64,000 nt of DNA, from the NCBI GenBank assembly GCA_019914995.1, contig CM034141.1, positions 186,001 to 250,000 of the forward strand, read 5' to 3'. The position numbers and the translations under genes were made by a program. The DNA comes from Acanthochlamys bracteata. Its lineage: Eukaryota; Streptophyta; Magnoliopsida; Pandanales; Velloziaceae. Position 1 is the first letter of the stretch. Each line of letters begins with the position of its first letter. Positions 35,638 through 48,624 of this stretch are shown piece by piece. The notes below the pieces were generated by a model. That model was not told the origin of the DNA and did not search any database. It saw only the letters and a list, made by a program, of their open reading frames with translations.

Positions 35638-36187
35638 GTCGGTGTTGTCGTGAGTCCAGGAATACAGACAATTCAATAATATAGCCATAACCAAAAATAT
35701 AAATCTTGACATCATATTGAATCTAATTATGTTTGAGATAGCTAAAAACTAATGCTTTATAAAAATGTTCAAAAAAGTATTTATCACTTTATGAAAAAGA
35801 AGTTTGCACATATACCATTTTCATATAATTTATTCATGTCTTCTAAATTTATGAAAAAATTTTATAAGACACTATGCATGACTTTTACGAACTTGAAAAA
35901 TCCAAACAACATCCAAAAAAGAAATGCCAAACATGGCATTCAAATCAAATCTTTAAGCAAATGTTAATCTTCTATCTCAAACAAAAAAAGTATAATTTAT
36001 CAAATAAAGGCTCTGCTACTGCAAAAAGCACAAGATTTTACAGCTACAACAAAGCAACGTCGTCATATTATCATCTAATAATCTACCAAAGCAAATTCAA
36101 GTTTTCTTCAAATCTCTCCTTTTTTTCATCTGATACATTTAAACTATAAGAGGTGGTAGTATTTCCTTTTGTTTGGTTCTTAAGAGG
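35638..36187. other. AT-rich intergenic DNA
   Basis: It separates the tRNA from the small secreted protein gene. The last 100 bases are probably the latter's 3' UTR. No other feature is visible. Confidence 0.35.
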
Positions 36188-36598
36188 TCATAGCATTGCA
36201 GCAACAAGAAAACAACCAGTTGCAATCTTAACAAAGCACATGAAACTGCTGCTCCTGCTGTCGTTGATTTCATTGCTTCCTCCACGATATGGAACATGTC
36301 CACCAATTCCCCGATCTCTGCTGCCCTCTCCAGATGATGATCTTCCTTTACCACCACCACGACCACTTTTAAGTGCTCGGCGAACAACCAATGCATTCTC
36401 CTCATTCAGTTGTGAATCTTTTTGGATCAACAAACCTGCATCAACCAAAAAATAATTTGAATGCATCAATGAAGAAGAGTGATTGTAGAGTTACTTGCTT
36501 GAAGTAGGAGCAGTACCTGAGTCTTCAGACTGTGAATAAGCTTGGAAGCACAAAGAAAGAACTAGGAGAAACACAAGAAGCATAATGGAATTCCCCAT
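36188..36598 (-). CDS. Small secreted Gly/Ser/Arg-rich protein, probably GPI-anchored
   Basis: Two exons on the minus strand (36598..36517 and 36435..36188) encode 109 residues. Residues 1-22 form a clear signal peptide (MGNSIMLLVFLLVLSLCFQA). The mature part has SEDSGLLIQKDSQLNEENALVV, then a basic glycine- and serine-rich segment (RGGGKGRSSSGEGSRDRG). It ends in a hydrophobic tail after SSSFMC, as needed for a GPI signal or a membrane anchor. There are only two cysteines after the signal peptide-like region, so it is not a Cys-rich peptide. The dibasic RR in the middle could be a processing site of a peptide-hormone precursor; this is speculation. I do not recognise the family. Confidence 0.65.
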
Positions 36599-37527
36599 CT
36601 TATAGCGTTGGTGCAGGCCGTGATTGGTTTCGTACGCAGAGCAATTAGGCAAGATTGATTCGGTTTTATATATAGGAAAAGAAGAAGAAAGAAAAATCTT
36701 TTAAGATTATTCTTTACCATCAGTATAAGGAAACTGAGAAGGTTAAACGAAGAAAGTAAAGAAGTTTATAATAACTCAGAAAAATCTTTAAATGAAGAAA
36801 TAAAGAAATTTAAAAAAATTTAAAATGAGTAACCACATCAATGAAAATGAGAAAGTTTTTGAATCAGGTAAGCATAGTGCTTTTCGTTATTAATAGGTAA
36901 TGCATCATAAGTGTTTGATTAAATGTAGCAGAGGGGGATAACCTGACTGGTGCTTCTAGCTCGTTCAACTAAATTCTTCAAGAAGCACTGGATAACCTTC
37001 TAAACAATGCATATGCGAAAATAACAAAAAACTAGTAGCAAACCCTAACAAAAAAACGTTCACTAGGCCTTTACTCTTGCTGGGATGATAAAAGAGGCAT
37101 TTAGTAGGATAGTTTTCCATACAACACCTCTACAACAAGGTATATGGCATGGTTAGATACCCGAAACAATACATAGAAGAGGACCAATGTATGTAATAGA
37201 AAGAATATCATCATTCCCTAGAAATAAACTGGCAGCAGCCCTTACTTGGCACATAAGGAAAGCAGAATATAAGCACGAACCACAATTTCATATGCCAGAA
37301 TCACAATAACAGCCACCTTTTTCTCTGACAATAGTCTTCTACTTGAAACAGTTACAACTACAAGCAACAAAGTAAGAATGAAGTTGAGCCACAGAACAAA
37401 TTCTAACAATTTGATAAAATGCTCAATCCCTTTTAGATTCACAACCTTCCAACAGAAAATACATTTCCTTACATGCTACTACAAAAACAAAAACAGTACG
37501 ATAGAGAAGCTCCGTCCAGCATAGTGC
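36599..37527. other. Promoter of the small secreted protein gene, intergenic DNA, 3' UTR of UBQ-L40
   Basis: A TATATAT-like stretch at about 36665-36672 could be the TATA box of the minus-strand gene. The 3' UTR of the ubiquitin-L40 gene probably reaches to about 37230. Nothing else is visible. Confidence 0.4.
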
Positions 37528-39533
<2,006 letters not shown>

Positions 39534-39565
39534 CTACAAGAACTCTCTGCTCTTCTCTTCGAAGT

Positions 39566-39674
39566 AAACCCTAGAACTGGAGACGGAATTGCAGTTTATA
39601 TCCACGCTTGGAATGTGAGATTAGGGTTGACTATATCAAATGACAATATAGACCTTTTAGGCAAAACAGGCCCA
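39566..39674 (-). promoter_or_regulatory. UBQ-L40 promoter: telo boxes, TATA box and site II element
   Basis: Upstream of the minus-strand ATG are AAACCCTAG on the plus strand (39566-39574), a TATAAA (complement of 39595-39600), TTAGGGTT (39621-39628, a telo box on the minus strand) and GGCCCA (39669-39674, complement TGGGCC, site II). The combination is the same as at RPS25, indicating co-regulation of the two ribosomal protein genes. Confidence 0.6.
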
Positions 39675-39731
39675 TATCATCTTTTAGGAAGCGCAGGCCT
39701 GTATACTTAGCTACTCCATATAAGAGGCTAA

Positions 39732-40023
39732 GTATGTTTTTCGAATATTCGTAATTAAATTTCATAAAATTAAAAAGTAAAAAATAAATTTTTATAAAAA
39801 AAATAATAAAATAAAATTAGTATTTTTATTTTAATAATTTTTTAAAATATATTAAAAATTAAAATATATAATTATATTAAAAAATATACAAATAAAAAAA
39901 TTAAAATTAAAATTTTATATGTAAAAATAAATTTCTAAAATTTTTATATAAATAAAATATATAAACTATTCAGAACTTAAATTTTGACGAGAATAAGTAA
40001 AGATAAACTTTTGAAACACATTC
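39732..40023. mobile_element. AT-rich MITE, subfamily B, with TAA target duplication
   Basis: The ends GTATGTTTTTCGAA and (reverse complement of the right end) GAATGTGTTTCAAA form an imperfect 14-bp inverted repeat, flanked on both sides by TAA (39729-39731 and 40024-40026). The 292-bp interior is almost all A/T and non-coding. TAA duplication and G-starting ends point to the Tourist/PIF-Harbinger group. Confidence 0.6.
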
Positions 40024-40400
40024 TAAGTATATGAGTCTATGCTTCCAAACTATACAGAAAAAGAAAAATGAAACCTTTCTATATTGTAGCCTCTAATATT
40101 TAAGAAAAGTTGATCATAAGGAAAAACAAGTTCGAATTACAAACTGAATGCTTTGTGTTCGAATGAGCAAATCAAGTTTATATCCCTAGGTTTTTTAAAT
40201 TCCGTTACAACACTTGCTAAATATGCACTACAAACATTTTTCCTTCATTAACTTTTGCACTTCTAAGTTCTAGCATGCAAGACCTCTACAGAGGACATCA
40301 ATTAAATCTAGGGTAACTTGTAAGTTTACGTACTGACGCTTAAAGCAAGTGGATACTTTTAACAGGATTGCATCAATCAAACCAAAATGTCCAAACTTTG

Positions 40401-40603
40401 GTAGCGTTTGGTTCAACTTTTTTTCTGCATTTTTTAAAAATTCTTTTAAATATTTAAAAAATTTATTTAAAAATTTAAATATTTTAGAAAAATTTTATGT
40501 AATAAAATTTTTTTATTACATACTTTATTTTTTTTAATTAAAAAAATAAAAATATATTTTATTTTAAAAAAATTTTATTTTATAAATAATTCCAAACGCA
40601 TAC
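40401..40603. mobile_element. AT-rich MITE, subfamily A
   Basis: The left end GTAGCGTTTGG and right end CCAAACGCATAC are near-perfect inverted repeats enclosing an A/T interior of about 180 bp with the shared block order (TTTATGTAATAAAATTT in the middle). No coding capacity. The target duplication is not clear. Confidence 0.55.
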
Positions 40604-41131
40604 TTTTGGCGTTCACTCTACGCTGGAGGAAATACTTAAGCAACACGCATGTCTGATCCTAGCCAAGCAAATGTCCAAACTTGAAAGCATTATTACTAGC
40701 AAAACATTACATTAACCTAACCGAAGATCAAGCTTTATAAACATTTTCCAAACTTCCAACTAAATTATTGTATATCATATAATCTTAGATATATTTATTT
40801 AAATAAAAGTTTTTCTAAATATTTTAAAATACTTTTATTTAAAAATTTATACTATAAAGATTTACTAAAAAAATTAAAATACTAGGTATTTGGAACGCGT
40901 TGCACCGATAATAATGTCCTTCGGAAAATATAGTCTGGAGATGTAAGAACAGGATGATTTCGTAAGAAGAAAAAAATTATTGAAATCTCAAAATCGATGG
41001 AAAACAGGTTAGCACCAAAAACAGAATCCGGAGAGGGGATTTTGAGGAGTTCTTGGTTTTCTTTTTTTTTTTAATCTAGAAAACATTCCCATAAAGATAA
41101 AACGGAGAGAAAATTTTTTTAAAATGCAGCG

Positions 41132-41136
41132 TGACG

Positions 41137-41207
<71 letters not shown>

Positions 41208-41212
41208 CGTCA
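41132..41212 (-). tRNA. tRNA-Leu (anticodon UAG)
   Basis: The 81-nt minus-strand sequence has acceptor TGACGGT/GCCGTCA, a D arm beginning GGCCGAGTGG, anticodon stem CCAGA/TCTGG with loop TTTAGGC (anticodon TAG), a long variable arm (type II, TCCGAAAGGGC) and T arm GTGGG/CCCAC with TTCAAAT. This is a complete nuclear leucine tRNA without intron. Confidence 0.9.
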
Positions 41213-42117
41213 GTTCTGATACACCAAATTCAAGTAATACAATTCAAAAATGCGATCGATTTAATAGATGAATGTAAACTTGTACTTCAATTACTGTTTG
41301 CCATTTGGGTAATTGTTACGGTATTATTAGTTCACGTTAACAGAGCGCTTTTCTATCCTGCTGGACTATTCTGCAACAGTAAAATAATAATTGCAGGAAG
41401 AGCCCTCTATTAATGTTTATCGTTTATTGATAAGCTTGAAAACCGCAATTCAGACAAGTAGGTACCACCAATACCAGGTTAGTAAATAAGAAAACAGACA
41501 TTCGCTGGACTTATATTGAAAATTATTTCAATACTATTATGAAAAGTTTAAAAGTACGTTATTCAAAAGCTCCTTTTAATGTTTAATTTTATAATTTTTA
41601 TAATATTCTATAAAAATTTTTAAAAGGATAAATAATAATATTTTTTTATTATTTATTTTAAATTTTTTTAAAATATTGTTTATTTTAAAATTAAGTAAAA
41701 ATATTTTTTGTTTCAAACAATATTTTTCAAAAATATTTTCAAAAACTCTCTAAGAGATCAATATCAAATATTACTTTAGTGTGTATTTTAAATACTCCGA
41801 AATGAGTTCTACTAAAAATAAATTTTATAAAAAAATAAACTTTTTAAATGACTTAACAGTAAATTATTTTTTAAAATTTATTTAAAATTTTTTGAAGTGA
41901 GAAATAAGATTTTAAATTAAATTAATAAGTTTTTCGATAACAAAATAATATTAAAATTTTCAATGTATAATAATTGAAATACGTATATTGTTTGAAATTC
42001 AATTTCATTTAAGTTCAGATTTTAAACTCACCTTTAGTGGACTGATATTGAAAATAGACAAACCAATGACGCACGGTGCGGTCACCGGAAATTTTCTCCA
42101 CTATGTAAATCAATGAA
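41213..42117. other. AT-rich intergenic DNA upstream of the S40 gene
   Basis: 41510-42000 contains two more A/T blocks with the interior pattern of the MITE-like elements but with no clear ends. 42040-42117 is the leader and core promoter of the next gene. Confidence 0.35.
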
Positions 42118-42852
42118 ATGAAACGAAGAAATCATTTCAAGTTTTCCAACCACCAGCACTTACACCGGATCTCTTCGCCGTCGATGGCAGGCCTCCGCCG
42201 CCACCAATTCGACTCTTCACCGAATTCCGACCGTCTCCTCAGCCTCTTCTCCTCATCTCCTCCCTCTTCCGCCGCCGCTGTCGGCGGTGAACTCCACGAA
42301 GACGAAGTTCTCTGGACCAACGCAACAGCCACAACTGATTCAAATGTCAATCCGTCAAACCATATCCCTAATTCAAGTCCTTCGCTGTCCCGCAAATCAG
42401 TGAATAACAATGATAGTAGTAAACAAGCGGTCGGAATCCTTGCCGCCCTAGCTCCGCCGAGGTCCAGCTCAGCAGTATCTTCAGCTTCCACGTCAGCATC
42501 TACTTCACCATCTGCGGCCCGTGCCATCCCTTCTATTCCGAAACCTAAGCAGCAGCAGGCGGAGTTCTCGCTCTCGTTGCCGTCTGGGAGAATCTATCAC
42601 CAGTCTGCCCCGCTGAATGTTCCTGTTCCACGGCCGAGACGAGCGATTAGGGATTTTGACTCTGTGGCATATGATAATGTTGATGATGATGAAAGATTGC
42701 CGCCGCATGAGATTGTGGCGAGGGCTTCTGCGGCGAGAGATTCGCCGATGACGACATTTTCGGTGTTGGAAGGAGCCGGACGAACTCTCAAGGGAAGGGA
42801 TTTGCGGAGGGTGAGGAATGCTGTGTTCCAGAAGACTGGATTCCTGGATTGA
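42118..42852 (+). CDS. S40-type senescence regulator (DUF584)
   Basis: Intronless, 244 residues; an in-frame Met at 42184 (MAGLRRHQFDSS) would give 222 residues and is an equally plausible start. The N-terminal two thirds is Ser/Pro/Ala-rich and low complexity, with an acidic DEVLWTN motif (about residue 62). The C-terminal S40 signature is complete: LPPHEIVARASAARD, then TFSVLEGAGRTLKGRDLRRVRNAVFQKTGFLD-type end (about residues 196-244). S40 proteins are small nuclear factors induced by dark, ABA, salicylate and pathogens and linked to leaf senescence; their biochemical activity is unknown. It stands alone on +, between tRNA-Leu and a long gene-poor stretch. Confidence 0.85.
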   Translation: MKRRNHFKFSNHQHLHRISSPSMAGLRRHQFDSSPNSDRLLSLFSSSPPSSAAAVGGELHEDEVLWTNATATTDSNVNPSNHIPNSSPSLSRKSVNNNDSSKQAVGILAALAPPRSSSAVSSASTSASTSPSAARAIPSIPKPKQQQAEFSLSLPSGRIYHQSAPLNVPVPRPRRAIRDFDSVAYDNVDDDERLPPHEIVARASAARDSPMTTFSVLEGAGRTLKGRDLRRVRNAVFQKTGFLD

Positions 42853-44592
42853 TGAGCAGTTCCTGGATGTTGGTTAGTGTTTCTGTACTGGAATTTGGAG
42901 ACAACGAAAGCTTGTTTTTCTGTTGTTTTTTTTATCAGAATTAGAACAAGCTCTTGTCTTTTGTATTTGATTGCATGCATGAATGGCTTTAGAGGTGTTG
43001 TTTGCAATTTATGTAACTATACATTGAGAATAAATTTATCTCATAAGCACCTTGATTGTTGTAAATGGTGAACTCAGCTTCATTTTTTAACTCTGTTGAA
43101 TTCTTATTCTAGCAAAGAAACTGCTGTAGTGGTGATGCGTTATGAATGTGGTGAAGTTTTTGTTTGGTTGGGGTTAGTATCATGTCATTGCACCTTGCAC
43201 GCTTAGGCATGTTGTGTAGTACAAGCTGTATTAGAACAATGAGTGGAGCCAAACATGCTTTTGCTCTGTATCTAAGTTGTAGATATGCATGAAAAGAAGC
43301 AACAGATTGATGGCTTCAATTTTGATGACTAGCTGAGGTTTGTCATGTCTGGCCTCTAAGTTACATTTCTTGTTCAAGTATTAGTGGCGAAGAGTTTTTT
43401 ATGATGGAAGTTGATGCTCTGGTATCACATGCCTATGATTTGAGTCCTATGCTTGGCCATTATGAAAAGCTTTTCTTCTTCAGATGAAGTACTTTCGTTA
43501 AAAGGTATTATGATAATTCAAAGACCACTATGCTTGTTGTATGGAATCTGGTAACGCTGTTGGCATTGCTCCAGTTGCATATGTAATTATTCACCTTGTC
43601 AACTGAGGTATTTCTGTATTCTCGTCTCATGTATATCTGCATAAAGACAATCTCGAATACAATTAGCATTATCCAATGACTTTGTGGGGTTATCATCAAC
43701 AAGTCATTACTGGTACATTGAATTTACTAAGCGTATGGGGTTTCACTCATCAGTGCATCTTACGTTGAAGCAATTGCATCATGTCATATCTGTTGTGTAT
43801 TGGTCAGTGAAACCCCATTTTCATACTTCTTTTAAGAAGGAAAAGTTCTCCTTTGGGTTCTGGGAATGGCTAGGTCATTCAGGTGATGATCATTCTCTTA
43901 AACCTTTCCCCTTTTAGACAGATATGAGGATTTTTATGATGGTATTTTATTGTATACTCTCATGTTGCTGGTCCATCAAGTTGGTAGGGCAGTTTTTTGT
44001 TACTTGGATAGGATTGAATGTCTCTCGCTATCGAATTCTTCTAAATTAGCTCAAAGACAAGGACAACCTATTTTTGAAAAGGTTAAGGATATTAATTTGT
44101 TATTGTACCTGTGATTATAACACTTTTCAGATGTGTTTTACATTCAGTTCGTTGTATTCTTTTCTATACTGTTAATTGTGATAGGGAGCAAATTTCAGAT
44201 GGCCCAGGGGACTAATACACCTAGGACTATCTAATTTTCTTCTGATTTGAGCTGAGAAATATGTTACTGAATCGCGTAAGATCTCTATACCTTGTATGCC
44301 ATTGCTCTTTCATGTATGTGGTTCGGTTGCTGTTCATGTCTTCAGATGCCCGAATTTGTTTAAGAGTGTGCCTATATTACTGAGTCTGATGAATGAAGAA
44401 ATGTGTCCCTCTGTGGAATGTGGTATTTGTTACTGCAGTCAAAGTAGGGTTTTTACTCTGTCCCAGTTGCTTATATTTCAGATCTGGTTCCCCCATGTAA
44501 AATATGCCATTCAATTTCAATGTGGTTCTTCATTATCTGCCTATGGTACTTGATTATGTCTGAGATTACATGGTATTCCCAGTTTCTCCTTA

Positions 44593-44876
44593 GAGTGTGT
44601 TTTAAATGCCCATAATTTTATTTTTTTATCAGATTTTGAGTTACGAACAATTCATATATTTTAATTATACAAAAATTTAGAACTTTATTTTTACGTATGA
44701 AATTTTAATTTTATTTTTTTATTTGTAAATTTTTCAATACAGTTATATTTTTAATTTTAATATATTTTTAAAAATTATTGAAATATAAATACTAAATTTT
44801 ATTTTTATTTTATTTTTAAAAAAATTTTATTTTTTATTTTTTATTTTTATAAAATTCAGACTATTTGAAATATGCC
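44593..44876. mobile_element. AT-rich MITE-like element, subfamily B
   Basis: The left end GAGTGTGTTTTAAAT and the complement of the right end, GGCATATTTCAAAT, are imperfect inverted repeats, flanked by TTA (left) and TAT (right). The interior matches the reverse complement of 20767-21004 in block order. Non-coding. Confidence 0.5.
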
Positions 44877-45893
44877 TATATTATTTTCTCAAGTTCGGTT
44901 GCAGATTTACGTATTTGGTTTAATGTCTGAGCCAAGTATTTAAGTTCCTATGAAGTTCAAATGTTGTAATACCTGGGCGTGGAATTCAGAAGCGGAATCT
45001 TGAATAGTTACAAATGGAAACTAGTACGGTTAGTTTGACTTTTCTTTCAATATTTTTAATTTTTAATTTTTAAATTTTTGTAGTTTTGATATAAATCGTA
45101 AAATTTTTAGATCTTTTAAGATATTTATTTTAAAAAGTTATTTAAAAAATATTCTATTTTAAATAATATAAAACATCTTATCCCTACGTGTGCTGACATA
45201 TTGACGTGACCGAAAACCATTTCTGAATGATTATCCTTAATTCAAGAGTGTGTTTTTTTAGATTAAAAATACATTATTAATAAGTGACTTTACTATAAAT
45301 AGTACTGAAATTGCATTAAAAGTTTTTATTATTTTCTAAAAAATATATTTAAAATAATATTTTGTGTGGCTGAAAATAAATTTTTAATAAAACAATAGAG
45401 TCGCAAGTGTGAAAAGAATACACCCTGAGTCTAGTATTTTGGATACTTTGGTCACGTTCGATCTTCAAGACTAGATCAAAGATTCTTCTTAGCTTTTCTA
45501 ATATTGAGCATTATTTGATATTTGCTTGCGCTACTTTTTCCTCTATAAAGGCACAAAACCGGTTGGTGTTGACATTTTTATGTAGAGGACTTGATTTCAG
45601 TTCAACGGAAAAGAAATGACAGAAGAGTCATGAAGTCCCTGTAATAGATTGAGTCAAGGGCATAATATATATTCTCTCCAGCTCGTATACATAGGGTTCG
45701 TTTAGAAAACTAAAATTTTAATTTTATAATTTTTCAAACTATAATTTTATGTTTTTATCTAAAAGAATAAAAATTATAGATATATCGTGACATATAATTT
45801 AAATAAATAAAATAATATAAAAAAATTTTAAAAATAAAATGAGATAAGAAAGTATTCAGAAACAATACTAAAACATACATTTAGAGCATGTTT

Positions 45894-46100
45894 GGAAGAA
45901 TTTTTTTTTTTTTTTTTTTATATTTCATAATAAAACTTCTAAATCTTTTATAAATTTTTTTTTTTTAAAATTTTAAAATTCTTAAGTCATAAAATTTTGT
46001 TATTAATTATTTTTATTATTTTTTAAGTAAAAAAATATAACTTAACTTTTAAAAATTTTCAAAATATTTTTTTAAAATTTTTTACTTAATCTTCAAATGC
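45894..46100. mobile_element. AT-rich MITE-like element, subfamily A, ends weak
   Basis: The left end GAGCATGTTTGGAAGAA faces TTCAAATGC on the right, a short imperfect inverted repeat, and there is an oligo-T run at 45900-45918. An adjoining A/T block at about 45690-45890 may be a second, more decayed copy. Confidence 0.35.
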
Positions 46101-46210
46101 GTTTGCTTTTCGGTATTTAACAAAAACTTCGAGTATTTCTTTATCTGAAATTGATGAATGAATCGTCACGAATTGAACTGATCATAATATAAGTTTAGGT
46201 AAAATATTAA

Positions 46211-46433
46211 GGAGGTGTTTTGGATTGCTTTTCTTCGACACTTTTTTTTAATTTTTAATTTCATATTTTTTAATATATATTTTATAAATATATAAAAATT
46301 TATTTAAAAATTTAAAAAATATAAAAATTTTATTTTTTTTAGAAATAAAAAAAATATAGCCTATTTTTAAAAAAAATAAAAATATTTTTTATTTTAAAAA
46401 AATTTTATTTTATAAGTACTATCAAATACCGCC
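46211..46433. mobile_element. AT-rich MITE, subfamily A, with TAA target duplication
   Basis: The left end GGAGGTGTTTTGGAT and the complement of the right end, GGCGGTATTTGAT, are inverted repeats. TAA flanks both sides (46208-46210 and 46434-46436). The 223-bp interior is A/T with an ATTTTTAATATATATTTT block. Non-coding. Confidence 0.6.
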
Positions 46434-46616
46434 TAAAAAAATTAGAGCTTTCATATGTCACACGCGGTTGTCTTCAGGAAGAAGAGCAGCATAGGTCTCT
46501 CAAGTTGAAACTAACCGCGTGATCATCGTTATATGAATTCCTATAATGCCCTTATACTCCTGTTACTATATATATATGCTTTGTTCTCGCCTTAGAAACT
46601 TCAACTCTATCATGCA

Positions 46617-47532
46617 ATGGCATTGAAGTCGAAGTTCATGGAAGAACGTCAAGGAACGAGAGACACTACTGCAAGTGAAAGATTGCTAATGCCGCCGGGG
46701 TACCGGTTCTACCCGACGGAGGAAGAACTGATATGCTTCTATCTTCTAAACAAGCTGCAGCATATCAGAGAGGAAGAAATGGAACGCGTTATACCCGTTG
46801 TTCATATCTACTCCACGGATCCGTGGCTACTTCCTCGTAAATCTTTTTCATATAAAACTATTAATCCGTGTTTCTTTATGAGTGACTCGAACGAAGCATT
46901 CTTATTTGTTTACAGTGTCACCGGGATCGGAACAGTGGTTCTTCTTCTGCCCAAGGCAAGAGAGAGAGCTACACGGAGGTAGGCCGGCGAGAATAACTCC
47001 GTCAGGTTACTGGAAGGCAACCGGTTCACCTGGCCTTGTCTACTCTTCGAACAATCGGGTCATTGGAGAGAAGAAGACCATGGCTTTCTACCATGGGAGA
47101 GCTCCAACTGGTAGCAAGACTAAGTGGAAGATGGTAGAGTACAAAGCATTTGAAGAAGATGCAACTAGTAACCAACCTAATGTAACAGCACAGGTAATCA
47201 AGCATTTCAATGTTCCGTGTTGATCCTTGGCCGACTGAATTGTTCATATCAAGAATCAGTTCATTAATTTGAGATGCTGATAATTTTTGGATGTCGTATA
47301 TTTATTTCAGTTAAGGAACGAATTCAGCATTTGTCGTATATACGTGAACTCCGGCTGTGTAAGATCATTTGATCGGCGACCGTCAGGAGCTCAAGTCACA
47401 GTTCAAGATGCTCAGGCATCAACTTCACAAGCAGCAGCAGCAGCAACAGCAGGAGGTTCTTTTGATAGTTCGTCTTCTGGCGATCAAGATATTGATTGGA
47501 ATGTTATTTTTGAAGAACTCTCCAGGGAATAA
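46617..47532 (+). CDS. NAC-domain transcription factor (NAC090/NAC036-like group)
   Basis: Three exons (46617..46836, 46916..47193, 47311..47532) encode 239 residues. The NAC subdomains are visible in order: [39 protein letters not shown] and [33 protein letters not shown] and [48 protein letters not shown] with [19 protein letters not shown] marks the NAC090/061/036 clade. The tail has an Ala/Gln patch and ends with the acidic/hydrophobic [12 protein letters not shown], a plausible activation segment. Such factors bind CGT[GA]-core sites and some control senescence and salicylate responses. A second in-frame Met lies seven codons downstream. The neighbourhood is MITE-rich. Confidence 0.9.
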
Positions 47533-48624
47533 AAAGCTTAAATTTGTAACGTATCCAAATTTTGTTAGACTGTTTTTCTTTTTTTGAGGATACGAAAAGA
47601 CTTGACTGCGTGGATAGTTCGGAGTAGTTTTTAATTCTATTTTATTAATTTTAATTTGATATTTTTTAATAAAATATTATAAAATTTTTAATATATTTAT
47701 TATTGCTTAATTTTATTATTATTTAAATATTTTTTTCGTTTGTTAGATTTGATAAAAAAATGAGAAGAAAAACGTAAAACTTATCGGCATTCTGTGGAAA
47801 TTCTATTTGCTCTACTGCTGGATAACTTTATCAGCTTTATCTTGCTTGCATCTCCTACTGCGGAAAAGATTTTGATCATCATCTCGTCACAAGTGTACCA
47901 TTTCAAATTCACTCCATTTATCAGTTGTTTATGGAAACCTTTTGCTTAGCTTTTAAAATACTGATCATTCTAAATAAATATTTTATATTTTTTAATAAAA
48001 AATTATATATTTTTAATAAAATATTTTATTAACTTTTTAAATAGAAAAACTAATTTATTGAAAACATTTTGAAAATATTTTTCGTTCTGAAAAAATACTA
48101 TTCATAAGCACTTCGAACATCCGCTATATATCATCATCGGAAAGAAATTACTCATTACAATGAAGTCATGTAAAATGAACGTGAAAATACATCTATCTAA
48201 ACACAGTAACGGAAGCTGAGAAGCACGGACTCGTATAAATCACACAAACCTTAGGGGCGTTTAAGATTTTTTATGAAATAAAACTTTTATAAAATAAAAG
48301 ATATTTTTATCCTTTTTAAAAAACGAGCTTTATTTTTTTTACTTCAAAAAAAAAAAAATATATATAATAAAAAAATCTCACTTCGTAAAATTTTTCTACA
48401 CTTTCTAAATTTTTAAATAAATTTTTTATATACTTATAAAATATGTATTAAAAAATGTGAAATAAAAAAAAGTTGAGAAAAGCTGATAAACTGCTTATGA
48501 AACGGAGAACCAAACGCCCCCCTAGGGCAGAAAAAGGTGCAACATTTAGCATTTTTGTTACATAAACCAACTATATATGTGTTACAATGCATTGCCTCAT
48601 AAGTTACGCTTGCCCAGATGTAGT
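47533..48624. other. Intergenic AT-rich DNA between NAC and VPS55
   Basis: A/T blocks at 47630-47720 and 47960-48110 resemble MITE interiors without definable ends. The element at 48254-48520 is listed. From about 48530 the sequence is the VPS55 3' UTR. Confidence 0.35.
48254..48520. mobile_element. AT-rich MITE, subfamily A, opposite orientation
   Basis: The left end GGGGCGTTTAAG and right end ACCAAACGCCCC give a perfect 9-bp inverted repeat core, flanked by TTA on the left and, two bases out, CTA on the right. The interior is the reverse complement of the block order seen at 6105-6356. Non-coding. Confidence 0.55.

Larger units (their letters stand above)
42853..46616. other. Gene-poor AT-rich stretch with MITE-like elements
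   Basis: 42853-44580 is T-rich DNA of ordinary composition, including the S40 3' UTR, with only chance open frames. From 44590 to 46440 A/T blocks follow closely; those with definable ends are listed. A TATATATATA stretch near 46567-46576 is the likely TATA box of the NAC gene. Confidence 0.4.

Noticed and set aside
42132-42527. 131-residue open frame on the minus strand opposite the S40 gene
   Set aside because: It is the antisense shadow of the GC-rich, Ser/Pro-rich S40 coding region and shows no family features.
43684-43917. 77-residue open frame in the gene-poor stretch after S40
   Set aside because: Composition and sequence are those of T-rich noncoding DNA, with no recognisable motif.
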